Source: Odontesthes bonariensis | Lineage: Eukaryota > Chordata > Actinopteri > Atheriniformes > Atherinopsidae | NCBI RefSeq assembly: GCF_027942865.1 | Contig: NC_134526.1 | Span: 32,616,263-32,680,262, forward strand | Reading direction: 5' to 3' | Length of the DNA: 64,000 bases | In this document: positions 22,985-33,349 of the stretch, piece by piece | How positions within the stretch are numbered: position 1 is the stretch's first letter | Layout of the letters: each line of letters opens with the position of its first letter | Program-made: the position numbers and the translations under genes | Notes under the pieces: model-generated | Databases searched by the model: none | What the model saw: only the letters and a program-made list of their open reading frames with translations | What the model was told of the DNA's origin: nothing

Positions 22985-23720
22985 TGAAACTTTAAGCAAT
23001 GAACCTGTATTTAATTTGGCCAAAGATCATTTCTATCCGTGCCCTTGTTGTAGCGTGTGCATGGTGGAATGCCCTCTCCACCCTTGTTCCTGGATCAGGA
23101 TATGGTGTGAGGAGGTACGGCCAGCATGCATAGCCTCTGTCCCCAAGCAGGACACCATTGAACTCTCCTGCAGAATAAGAGAAATGTTGGATGGATATAC
23201 ATGTGTTAAGACTTGGCAATTTGATACAATATGTGCCTTATATGGCTATCTATAATAAAGTTTGACGAGCACTTTACTCCTTCGGGTAAGTAAAATTCTC
23301 ACACCTTGTGCAAACCTCTGTGCCAGTGAGGATGCTCGGAACATCCTAGAATCATGAACTGATCCCGGCCATTTAGCCTCAATGTCGGAAATTAAATGAC
23401 CTCCATCACAGATCATCGGTATGCTCGGAGGATAGGAGTCAATGATGAGCTTTCACAGGGCATAAATGTAACATTGCTCAGCATTACTCAAAGGGGTTGA
23501 TGTTGTGTTTTTCAACATGAGAAATCCAGTTCAGAGTCTATGGATAATTATCCCCAAGTGTACCTGTACATTTAGGATATGGAAAAATTTTGGGTTTAGT
23601 AGTCGGCCTCCACGGGTCCAGCAGGGGCCTGGATGCGTACATGGCTACAGTGTAGTGCACCGATAACATGGGGAAGCCTGAAGGAGATGATAAACTTAAT
23701 GCAAATACTTCAGCCAGTAG
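22985..23720 (-). pseudogene. PIF/Harbinger transposase, C-terminal half
   Basis: On the minus strand, about 23450-23300 encodes KLIIDSYPPSIPMICDGG and then EAKWPGSVHDSRMFR. A donor-like caag|gtgtga and an acceptor ctgcag|gagag bracket a short intron. Then 23180-22992 encodes GVLLGDRGYACWPYLLTPYP followed by HATTRARIEMIFGQIKYRF. These are the DDE-domain blocks of HARBI1-like transposases, including the HDSR and GDRGY motifs. Upstream the frame is broken by stops (near 23480-23560). The protein would have been spliced, as in autonomous fish Harbingers. Confidence 0.8.
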
Positions 23721-24410
23721 GTTGTTTTACATTATCGGCTACTGTAAATGTGGAGCAGCAGCCTGAAAGGACCTGTCCCCCATTTTTCTGAGTCTGGTCC
23801 TGGGTGGGTGTATGTCGAGTGTTTGTGGAATGTGGGACGGAGATGTGATAAGGTATCAATTAGTTTTAATGAATACCATGTTCTTTCTCATTTAATTTCA
23901 TGTTCACTACGTGTATAGTTGCGTTTCTTTAGTTGCACTGACTGATTTATTGATTTTCCGAGACAGTGAAAGTGGTGATATGATAACGGCAATTTTTTTT
24001 GTTTTTGTTTTTCATACAAGACATGAGTTGCGGGAGCACGGAATTCTACCCGGTGGAAATTTGTTTCGGGAGTCTGTTTCAGCCGGTCGGATATTTTTTG
24101 AGACGCAGCTAAGCTAAGCTTGAACACTGCAGGAGCAGGCTAGTTCAGCGGGATAAGTTACCATGGTTACTCAGCGGGCATTCAAATAAGCCACGTTCGT
24201 GGAACGGAATTCTCTCTTAGATTAGCCAGAACCAGAGCTATAGAGTAATACTTATATATATATTTTTAGTTATACTTCTATATCTTTTTACACCACTCTG
24301 GCCAGAACTATCCAGATAAGGGTTTCCCTTAATCCAGCTTCATGGAACACCCCTCATGTCTGTTTTTAATCTCAATGGTGATTTTCCTGGTTAAATAACG
24401 GTAATAATAA
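23721..24410. other. Intergenic sequence, probably Harbinger flank
   Basis: No coding feature. Pieces such as gcgggataagttaccatggt (about 24149-24168) resemble fish repeat ends but could not be assigned. Confidence 0.3.
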
Positions 24411-24699
24411 TGTGGCAGCCGAGCAGACTAGGTTAAGCTCAAATGGTTTTCGGTGTGATCCAACAAAGCCACTCCAGGAATTTCACCCAGAGAATTTATT
24501 AAGTTTAGGTTCAAGGACACGCAGGTTTAAGATACAATGAATGTGGAGACGTAGTTCGATGTTTATACAAAAAGATATAACTTTTATTACAATAGTTGCC
24601 TTTTTATAACATGATTTAAAACGTTCATACGGGAAAAGAAAAGAAGACCTTAACAGTGCTGAGCGTGACTGGGGAAACAGGGCTAGTGAGAAGGGGGGC

Positions 24700-26796
24700 A
24701 GAATCCTAACCAAAATATATAAAGAAACAACAAACCCTCTAAATGCAGTCCTGTTGGATCTCAGTGCTGCATTTGATACGGTCGATCACAGTATCTTATT
24801 ACACAGACTTGAACATGTTATTGGGATTAAAGGAACTGCATTAGGCTGGTTTAAGTCATATTTATCTGATAGATTTCAGTTTGTTCTTGTAAATGAAGAA
24901 TCTTCCTCACACACCAGAGTAAGTCATGGAGTTCCCCAGGGTTCTGTGCTTGGACCGATTCTTTTCACTTTATACATGCTTCCATTAGGTAACATTATTA
25001 GACAGCATGGCATAAATTTCCATTGCTATGCTGATGATACTCAGCTGTACTTATCTATAAAACCAGATGAACCCAATAGGTTGGTCAGACTACAAGCATG
25101 TCTTAAAGACATAAAGACCTGGATGACTCAGAACTGTCTGCTTCTAAATTCAGACAAAACTGAAGTCGTTATCTTTGGACCTGAGCGTTTCAGGGAGAAA
25201 TTGTCTAGCTATATAGTTACTCTAGATGGTATTTCCTTGGCTTCTAGTTCTACAGTGAGGAACCTTGGAGTTATTTTTGACCAGAACTTATCATTTGACT
25301 CGCATATAAAACAGGTTTCTAGGACTGCCTTCTTTCATCTTCGTAATATTGTTAAAATCAGGAACATCTTGTCTCAGAGTGATGCAGAAAAACTAATTCA
25401 TGCATTTGTTACTTCAGGATTGGACTGCTGTAATTCTTTATTATTGGGCTGTCCTACATATTCTCTGAAAAGCCTTCAGTTGATCCAAAATGCTGCAGCC
25501 AGAGTTCTGATGAGAACTAACAGCAGAGATCATATTTCTCCAGTTTTAGCTTCTCTTCATTGGCTCCCTGTTAAATTCAGAATAGAATTTAAGATTCTTC
25601 TCCTCACATATAAAGCTCTTAATGACCGAGCTCCATCATATCTTAAAGATCTCATTGTAAGATATTTTCCTAACAGAGCACTTTGCTCCCAAACTGCAGG
25701 TTTACTTGAGGTTCCCAGAGTTTCTAAAAGTAGAATGGGAGGCAGAGCCTTCAGTTATCAGGCCCCTCTATTGTGGAATAAGCTGCCAGTAAATGTCCGG
25801 GAAGCAGACACCCTTTCCACTTTTAAGACCAGGCTTAAAACTTTCCTTTTTTATAAAGCTTATAGTTAGGTCTGTTGAATCTGATAGTGTCTGCTAGTGT
25901 GTCTTGTCCTGCCTCCACCTCTGGCACCCTCTATACTTTCATTACCCCCTACCCGAACCAGGGTTTGAATCCCATTCCCGCTTATCTTACCTCTTTTATT
26001 TCTCCCCCTACCCGAACCAGGGTTTGCATCCCCACCCCGCTGTGACTGGTGTGCAGTTGGTGAGAGGCTGAGGTAGCTTGTGGCTGTAAAAAGATGGTTG
26101 TTGTGGTGTGAGGAGCAGATCTATATAGGGAGTATAGGGAATTACTCACTGAGTCTGGTCCTTTATTTTATTATTTATTTTTTCGTTAGCACAAGTTTCT
26201 TGTGTTTACCTTGAATAGGGATGGCTCAGGTAATCCTGAAACATCCCATAGTTAAGCTACTATAGGCCTAGACTGCTGGGGGGCCTCATCTGTCACACCT
26301 TTCCTCACTTTACTCTCTTTATGTATATGTGATATTATTGTGGTCATTAACTCGTGTTTCCCTGTTCCAACAGATATCCTTTGAATGGTGTTACAGTGCC
26401 GCCGCCGCCACCGCCGCCGCGGCCCCCTCCCCCCCTTTCTGTCTTCTCAAACCCCAGCTGGTGGAGGCGGATGGCCACCCTTCCTGAGTCTGGTTCTGCC
26501 AGAGGTTTCTTCCTGTTAAAAGGGAGTCGTTTCTCTCCACAGTCGCCTCAGGCCCGCTCAGGCCGGGAGATTGGACTGAAAAACAAAACGTTTTCAGTGC
26601 AATCTGTTGGTTTCCTTAGCTAGGAAATTGTTTTTGAATTGGCTCTATATGAACGAATTGGATTATTTTATGAATTATGATTATTATTAATTAATTGAAT
26701 TCCAATTAGCTTGAATTGGACTTACTATCTAAGTGCCTTGAGATGACATTTGTTGTATTTGGCGCTATATAAATAAAAATGAATTGAATTGAATAG
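24700..26796 (+). mobile_element. 5'-truncated L2-clade LINE, young copy
   Basis: It contains an intact partial reverse-transcriptase frame (24754-25869), a long 3' UTR (with GAGTCTGGTTCTGCCAGAGG near 26486-26505) and ends in the L2-type tail gcgctatataaataaa plus GAATT repeats (26760-26796). A (CCG)n-rich patch at 26397-26425 is unique to this copy. The 5' boundary is approximate. Confidence 0.88.
24754..25869 (+). CDS. L2 reverse transcriptase fragment
   Basis: Open frame of 371 codons, probably starting inside the original protein; the ATG replaces a Leu of the usual VLLDLSAAFDTVDH block. Motifs: SAAFDTVDH (4-12), VPQGSVLGP (61-69), the catalytic YADD followed by TQLYLS near 94-103, and the C-terminal NAAARVLMR and [16 protein letters not shown]. 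Fingers domain and endonuclease are absent, so it is not autonomous. The 3' half is nearly identical to 31794-32223. Confidence 0.88.
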   Translation: MDLSAAFDTVDHSILLHRLEHVIGIKGTALGWFKSYLSDRFQFVLVNEESSSHTRVSHGVPQGSVLGPILFTLYMLPLGNIIRQHGINFHCYADDTQLYLSIKPDEPNRLVRLQACLKDIKTWMTQNCLLLNSDKTEVVIFGPERFREKLSSYIVTLDGISLASSSTVRNLGVIFDQNLSFDSHIKQVSRTAFFHLRNIVKIRNILSQSDAEKLIHAFVTSGLDCCNSLLLGCPTYSLKSLQLIQNAAARVLMRTNSRDHISPVLASLHWLPVKFRIEFKILLLTYKALNDRAPSYLKDLIVRYFPNRALCSQTAGLLEVPRVSKSRMGGRAFSYQAPLLWNKLPVNVREADTLSTFKTRLKTFLFYKAYS

Positions 26797-27783
26797 AGGC
26801 ACCCAAATGTGAGAACTCAAATCCCAAGGAAACACAGCAGAAAAGGGGGAAGACCACCACCCGAACCACCAGCACCCAGCCACCAGCACTGAGAAGGAGA
26901 TAAAACAAATATTAGTAAGGGTCACACTCAAACCAAAAATACACAAATTAACATAACTCAACAAAATTAATGAAGTCAAATTAGCAACTGAGAAAGAAAT
27001 AAACAAAACCAAAATACAGATGTACTCCAAAAGAAAACAGTATACAAATTATCTTAAAGTAGCTAACGGAAACTAACAAAAAAAACAAAACAGAAACTAA
27101 GGGAGTGTAACCTCGAAATCAATTAAGACTACCAGAGACCCTCCGTGCGTCAGGCACAGCGCACAGACCGCCGTCCGTCGGCGCCGGGCGCAGCCGTTAA
27201 GGCTGAAGCACTAGACTATAACAACAATAAAACAGTGAATCACAAGCAAGGCCTTTTTCAGGCAATACGTCTCGGCGATGGATAAAAACTCCGAGCAGGT
27301 TGGACGAACTGTCAGTCAGTAAAGCAGGATAAGAAGCTCCGTGCAGAGCAGCAGTGTCTCCAGCCTACCGGTCAGTGCGACCAGAATTACAACGGCACCT
27401 TATGATGACACACACAGACACACGCTCCGGAGGAGGAGAGCGACCCAGGCGGCAGTCCACCTGTTAACACCGCGAGGGGAGACAGCACCCCGAGAGCCAC
27501 TGGAGCCAGGGATGCATAACGGCCACCACTTGTCGGGAGAATGACCCTTAACCCGGAAGCAGACAATTCGATGGAAGCAGACAGGGAAAGCAGGAGGGAG
27601 GGCTCCTTTTATACTGCCACTCCTCTGATAGAATAATTGACAGCATGCCCTACAGGCAGGTGAGGGAACTGTTCATGCATCTATGCTGCTACAATAATAA
27701 TGATAATAAAACTGCCACAGAGCAGCGCCGCGTTGCTATTACGATCGTTTGGAATATAGATATTCTGTGATTTATGGAGGTGA

Positions 27784-27804
27784 ACACACACACACACACA
27801 CACA
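27784..27804. repeat. CA dinucleotide microsatellite
   Basis: About ten uninterrupted CA units. Confidence 0.95.
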
Positions 27805-28121
27805 AAGCCAACGTACACAGAAATACATACATTTAACACATAACCACTTCGATAAACATTTATATTGCATTGAGGTCTGAAAGTAAAAGCCAGATAAATC
27901 AGATTTTCAAAATAAAAGCTGCCAACAGGAAGAACTCTTAAGTTTGACTTTAAGTCTGATTTTCAAAAAAAGAGCCTAGTTGAACATACAATGAGTTTTC
28001 ACATACGTTCTACATATCTTACTATCACAATGAAAGCTTTGACACGTTTGCCTTGAGGGGTAGTTTTTGGTTCGAGTCCGTGTCAGAAACTCTGCATTAC
28101 TTTCTGATTCAACTGGAACTC

Positions 28122-29104
28122 TAGCCTGGCTGACGCGTCCACAATCTCGATGAGATGGTGGTCTGGGAACTAGGTGTGCATTTTCTCGTATTTGAGGCGT
28201 GGTTTACGAATGCCTGGAGCCGTTTATTGGGCGCTACGAATGTCTATCAAATGACGTCAGGTTCTTCCCATGCTGCTTTGCGGGCGATTCATACCCAATT
28301 GTATCACTTATACCAGATGACGACAGAAATTCGACGAGGAAGAAGAAAAAAATGGAAAATAAAAGTAAACTTGCGCTCTAAGCTACTTAAATTGACAACA
28401 AAGTAGGCCTATATGCTATATTCTACATGAATTTTTATGTTGTAGAGTTGTGAAATTATTTTAATAATGGAGAAATTGAGCAGCCTTGCTTTGTTGTCTA
28501 CAGTAGTAGATCAACCCTCATCTTACTTTGAAGCTCCCAGCTCCCAGAAGTGACGTCAACGAAGCTTTAGCAGCAGAAAAGCTATCAGGCTTGTGTTGAT
28601 GATAATAATAAACTCCTGGACTATGTACAAACTTCCAAATGCATCGTTTGGTGAGTACAGACCATATTTGTACAACTGTAGAAGTTTGGTGTCATGACAT
28701 GTGATTTTAGTGTGGTAATTTTGGAAATACTGCCAGGGTCCGTTAGCGCTTGTACTAAGCTATTCGGGATAACTCAGTAACTCAGCTGATGTTCAGCCAA
28801 TATCGAAAAAACTGCGGGTGGGCTACTTGGCTGGATATCACGGTTCAAATGACCCCAGGTTGAATCTACTCCGAAACACTTTCTAAGGCTGCATTGAACG
28901 GTAACGTTGTGTCCGCTGTCATGTTGAATTAACACTCTACAAGCTTCGGTGTAGCGCATAGACGTCGTCATCGTCTTGCTGCGCGCCCCCCCCCGTTCTG
29001 TGATTGGTTCCCAAACTCTAGCAAAAATAAGGGCGGTGGTTTCCAGGCTGACTTTGCAGTGAGAATGAAATCGAGCGCAAAGCAGCATGGGAATTCCCAG
29101 GCTA
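28122..29104. mobile_element. 983-bp DNA element with 9-bp target duplication
   Basis: The ends are tagcctgg (28122-28129) and ccaggcta (29097-29104). The element is flanked by identical 9-base copies ctggaactc (28113-28121 and 29105-29113). A second inverted pair lies inside: cccatgctgctttgcg near 28266 and gcgcaaagcagcatggg near 29075. No transposase is encoded. A 9-bp duplication fits Mutator-like elements better than hAT (8 bp), but the family is not established. Confidence 0.7.
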
Positions 29105-29113
29105 CTGGAACTC

Positions 29114-29880
29114 ATTTTTTCTCAATAAATCTACCTGCTAGAGACACAAACAAAATCAGAACCTGTCCGTCTGTCTCCCCATGTCTACCTGAGAGGTACC
29201 TGGTGAATTTAGCCCATCGATGGCAAACAGGTATATCAGTGTGCAGTAGCTGAATGGGCACCAATCAAAATTTCTTCAGAAATATTCTAGTCTGGTGGTT
29301 AAAAAGTCAGGAGGAATCTGCACACTAGTTTGCATATAAACACATAAAATGCTTCAAAGGAAGTTTTAATGGACCAGCTTTATTAAGACACAAAATATAA
29401 GCTTATAACAAGTTATAGTTAAAGAGGATAGAGAATCAAAATCTTTTTCACGTTTTTGGTGTTAGTTCTGAGTCTCCCCGCTGTGGGGAGTACACACGAA
29501 GTGCCAGCAAGTGTCAGAACCTCTGTTTCAAGTACTCCCCCTTTTTTGAATATCCCCCAGAAAAAGTGCCAATCCGTTTTTGTGAAAAAGTGATGTCACT
29601 TTTTCATCAATCGCCCCCCCACACCCAAATCCACAGCCACCCCGTTTCAGACACGCCCCTTCGGCGAGAAACAGGAACAGGTGAGCCTTCCAAGGCTGTG
29701 AAAGCGGACTACGATCGTTACATATTCTTCCCCCGGAAAGCAATGTTCGCGATCAATGGCTTTTATTTATTTTTAACAGCATCCCCAGTACATACAACCG
29801 CCGACTTTTCCTTTGCGCTGCGCATTTCACGGAGTACAGTTTCACAAAGCTTACACGATTAAGAGCAGGCTTCAGTCGGA
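29114..29880. other. Intergenic, no supported feature
   Basis: Short open frames on both strands have no recognisable motif. A local C-rich patch lies at about 29610-29660. Confidence 0.4.
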
Positions 29881-29885
29881 ATTTA

Positions 29886-30410
29886 ATGCTCAGTAGAGGG
29901 TCAGTTCCGACAGGGACAGACAGACTGCAGCGAGCTGTGCGCTCCGCTGAGAAGCTGATCGGCTGCAGCCTCCCATCTATCCATGACCTGCACGTCTCCA
30001 GGACTGTGGGGCGAGCAGGTCGGATCACAGCTGACCCTTCTCTATTTGCACCGCTCCCCTCGGGCAGGAGGCTTCGGTCCATTCGGACCAGAACCTCCCG
30101 TCACAAAAACAGTTTTTTCCCCTTGCAGTTGGACTTATGAACACTTCATAATCACCTCATAACCTGCCCCAGTCACTTTACCATCAATACAATTGCACTA
30201 ATGAAGCTGCACTGTTGTTGCTCTGTATATTGGATACTGTGTATTGTTGTACACACCTTGTACATTTTATATTAATATATTTTTATTCTTTATTTTTTAT
30301 TATTATATCCTATGTTACATGTTTGCACCTTACGCCGCAGCAAATTCCTAGTTAGTGAACACTGTTCACTAACAATGGCAATAAAACGAATTCTGATTCT
30401 GATGAGCTTT
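29886..30410 (+). mobile_element. 3' end of a non-LTR retrotransposon
   Basis: Plus-strand frame at 29886-30140 encodes a reverse-transcriptase C-terminus (AEKLIGCSLPSIHDLHVSR, then LPSGRRLRSIRTRTSRHKNS). An AT-rich 3' UTR and a GATTCT-type tail (about 30388-30402) follow. Same family as 345-840. Confidence 0.7.
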
Positions 30411-31793
30411 CTTTCCAGTCAGTGTATTACTCTATAGCTCTGTTTTCAGTGAGAGCAAGGGCAGCCAATCAAGCATCGGCAACCGAATAGCGCCAACACC
30501 TACCTGCATTTCATAATGAGGTTGCCAGATAAGCTCTGAAACGACGCCAATAAGGGAAAAAGACGCATTCTAAACCCAGCATAGTAACAGCTGTTTCAGA
30601 GAGCCTTTTAGGGAGGTTCTGAGCCATTACAGACCCAACCAATGTTTTTTGGGCTACATATCACATCACAGAACAAGGATTAATGCCCCATTCAACCTTT
30701 CTCTATCACCTTTAAACAATTAAACTATCCACGTCCATTACTTTACAACTTCATTGAAGTTGAAATTTTGTGGCTTACTGAAAGCTCATTAAACCTCAGA
30801 TCATTCCTCTTTTTTTCAAATTGCTCCATTAAACAACATCTAAAAGTGATCCACATGAATAAAAGAGGAAAAATAATGTGTTTCCCCGGGCCACAGACTT
30901 AAAGTACAAGGTGTTGTTGGCCGCTTCAGTAAATGATTAAAAAAGCAAAACAACAGTATAAGTCAGTGTTTTTGAAGCGATAATCTGTCTCAAACTCATT
31001 CCAAATGTTGAAAGGCACCAAACAGTTTTTGATGGGGATGTGCTAGCTTTGGTATCGGATTTAGTCGATCCAAAGATGACGTTGGAGCGGTCTTTGGTTG
31101 CAGCACGTCCTTTCACAGCTGACATTTTCACTTCTCAGAGCAGGAATAAGCCACCATTAGTGCATCTGGAGATTTCCTACAATGAGATGTAAATATCTAC
31201 TGAATGATAAGATACTCTGTGGGAAACCACCATTACTGCAGTCATTTAAAAGCAGAGTTTTGGTTCCACCTCCATAAAATGTCTCTGAGTTGTAGTCAGA
31301 GGTCAACATGATTTATCTTAAAGATTTCATGAACATGGGAAAACAAAAGCTTTTCTTTTAAGCTGAACTCCAGCACTCAGGTGTTGGGGTTTGGTCACTT
31401 CCTGCTAACACTGCAAACAGCCGTCCTTGCTGTCTGTCCCAGTGAAATAATCCCAGCTGAGGACAGAGATGCTTCAGATGGAATGGAAGAGGCGCTGACC
31501 TCATGATGCTTCCCATTGAGCTCAAGAGAAAATAATGTTCAGGAACAGAACAAAGCCACTTATGGACAGTCAGATCGTACTTTACATTTGGCTAAGATCG
31601 ATATTTTCACCTGTTTTCACATAAAAACTTAACTGTCACTGAACTAAATGAGAAGTTTTAGGGATTATTTCCCTCTGAGGTTTGTAAAAGATATTTTCAT
31701 ATGCTCTGTATATTTATGACAGTATAATACATTTTATTTTCATTTGTGTTATAAGATTATGGACAGATTATGACTGTTCATCTTATGTGTTTC
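30411..31793. other. Intergenic sequence without assigned feature
   Basis: Moderately AT-rich; no open frame with recognisable content and no repeat family identified. Confidence 0.4.
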
Positions 31794-33205
31794 TTTATTA
31801 TTGGGCTGTCCCACATATTCTCTGAAAAGCCTTCAGCTGATCCAAAATGCTGCAGCCAGAGTTCTGATGAGAACTAACAGGAGAGATCATATTTCTCCAG
31901 TTTTAGCTTCTCTTCATTGGCTCCCTGTTAAATTCAGAATAGAATTTAAGATTCTTCTCCTCACATATAAAGCTCTTAATGACCGAGCTCCATCATATCT
32001 TAAAGATCTCATTGTAAGATATTTTCCTAACAGAGCACTTTGCTCCCAAACTGCAGGTTTACTTGAGGTTCCCAGAGTTTCTAAAAGTAGAATGGGAGGC
32101 AGAGCCTTCAGTTATCAGGCCCCTCTATTGTGGAATAAGCTGCCAGTAAATGTCCGGGAAGCAGACACCCTTTCCACTTTTAAGACCAGGCTTAAAACTT
32201 TCCTTTTTGATAAAGCTTATAGTTAGGGATGGCTCAGGTGATCCTGAAACATCCCATAGTTAAGCTGCTATAGGCCCAGCCTGCTGGGGGGCCTCATCTG
32301 TCACACCTTTCCTCACTTTACTCTCTTTATGTATATGTGACATTATTGTGGTCATTAACTCGTGTTTCCCTGTTCCAACAGGTATCCTTTGAATGGTGTT
32401 ACAGTGTTTGTTGTCCCCCCCTTTCTGTCTTCTCAAACCCCAGCTGGTGGAGGCGGATGGCCACCCTTCCTGAGTCTGGTTCTGCCAGAGGTTTCTTCCT
32501 GTTCAAAGGGAGTCGTTTCTCTGTCTCCACAGTCGCCTCAGGCACGCTCAGGACGGGAGATTGGACTGAAGACAAGTTTCAGCTCAATCTGTTGGTTTCT
32601 GTAAGGATAATTATTATTGTGTGCTTATAAAACAAGCTTAATTATTCTGTTTGTTAGTTAGCTCTGCTTCACTAGTTTGAGTAGGATATAAAGCTGTGCA
32701 TGAGAACTAACAAAACCCATGACAGTTATCAGTTATGCATTCCAGCAACAAAGCCCGATAACATTGTTATTTCTGTTAACAAAGAACATCTTGTTCTCTG
32801 AGGACTTCCCAGAATGTATATCTTCCCTGCCTAATAATTGCGTATTTACTACTCATTGGCCACATAACCTCTGGATGATCCTGTGTCATATTTCTAATAA
32901 AAAGGCCAAAGCAGAAAGGAGGGGCTGAGAGAGTTCGTGTGTGAAGCTGTAACAGAGCATCTCTCCGCTTTCTCCCTTTTGCAAAAGCATATTAATACCA
33001 ACTTCTGGTTTCTGTCTGTTTATTCTGGTGTTTTGCTATTATAGCTATTGTGTGAATCTAACATTTTCCTTAGCTAGGAAAGTGTTTTTGAATTGGCTCT
33101 ATATGAATGAATTGGATTATGATTACAATGAATTGGACTGTATTACTGAAGTACCTTCATTTGTGGTAATTTGGCACTCTATAAATCAAGCTGCATTGAA
33201 TTGAA
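31794..33205 (+). mobile_element. Second young L2 copy, interrupted by a solo LTR
   Basis: The insert starts inside the reverse-transcriptase C-terminal region (open frame 31801-32226) and continues through the L2 3' UTR to the tail near 33190-33205. Over about 430 bp it differs from the copy at 25430-25869 at only about four positions. The LTR at 32600-33063 splits its 3' UTR. Confidence 0.88.
32600..33063 (+). mobile_element. Solo LTR inserted in an L2 3' UTR
   Basis: The inserted 464 bp begins TGTAAGGATAA and ends ATCTAACA (TG...CA). The uninterrupted L2 copy at 26600-26640 shows exactly what was there before. Flanks gtttc (32595-32599) and ttttc (33064-33068) fit a 5-bp duplication with one change. 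An internal AATAAA (about 32897) and a TATA-like gatataaag are in the order expected of an LTR read on plus. No internal retroviral or Gypsy coding region accompanies it, so the parent family is unknown. Confidence 0.8.
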
Positions 33206-33349
33206 TGACAGTAGTTAATGGTGAACATATGGAATCAATGATGTTTCTGAAGGAGTAAAGTCTGTGAGCCATCATTAAAAAAGAAAGTGCTGAGCTGAAA
33301 TGCATCCATGTGGTGCTCCTTCATTCTGCTGGTCCATTTGTAGGCTCCA

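Larger units (their letters stand above)
24411..27719 (-). mobile_element. Candidate solo LTR split by an L2 insertion
   Basis: The block starts tgtggcag (24411-24418) and ends ctgccaca (27712-27719), the TG...CA inverted ends of an LTR. Read on minus from 27719, a strong TATA box (tataaaagg, about 27606-27614) lies about 110 bp inside. The L2 copy at about 24700-26796 would then sit inside the LTR. No flanking target duplication was found (aataa against gagca), so the call is tentative. Confidence 0.35.

Noticed and set aside
24411..27719. A DNA transposon with tgtggcag ends
   Set aside because: Only 8 bp of terminal inversion and a TATA box inside; kept instead as a tentative LTR because neither interpretation has a target duplication.
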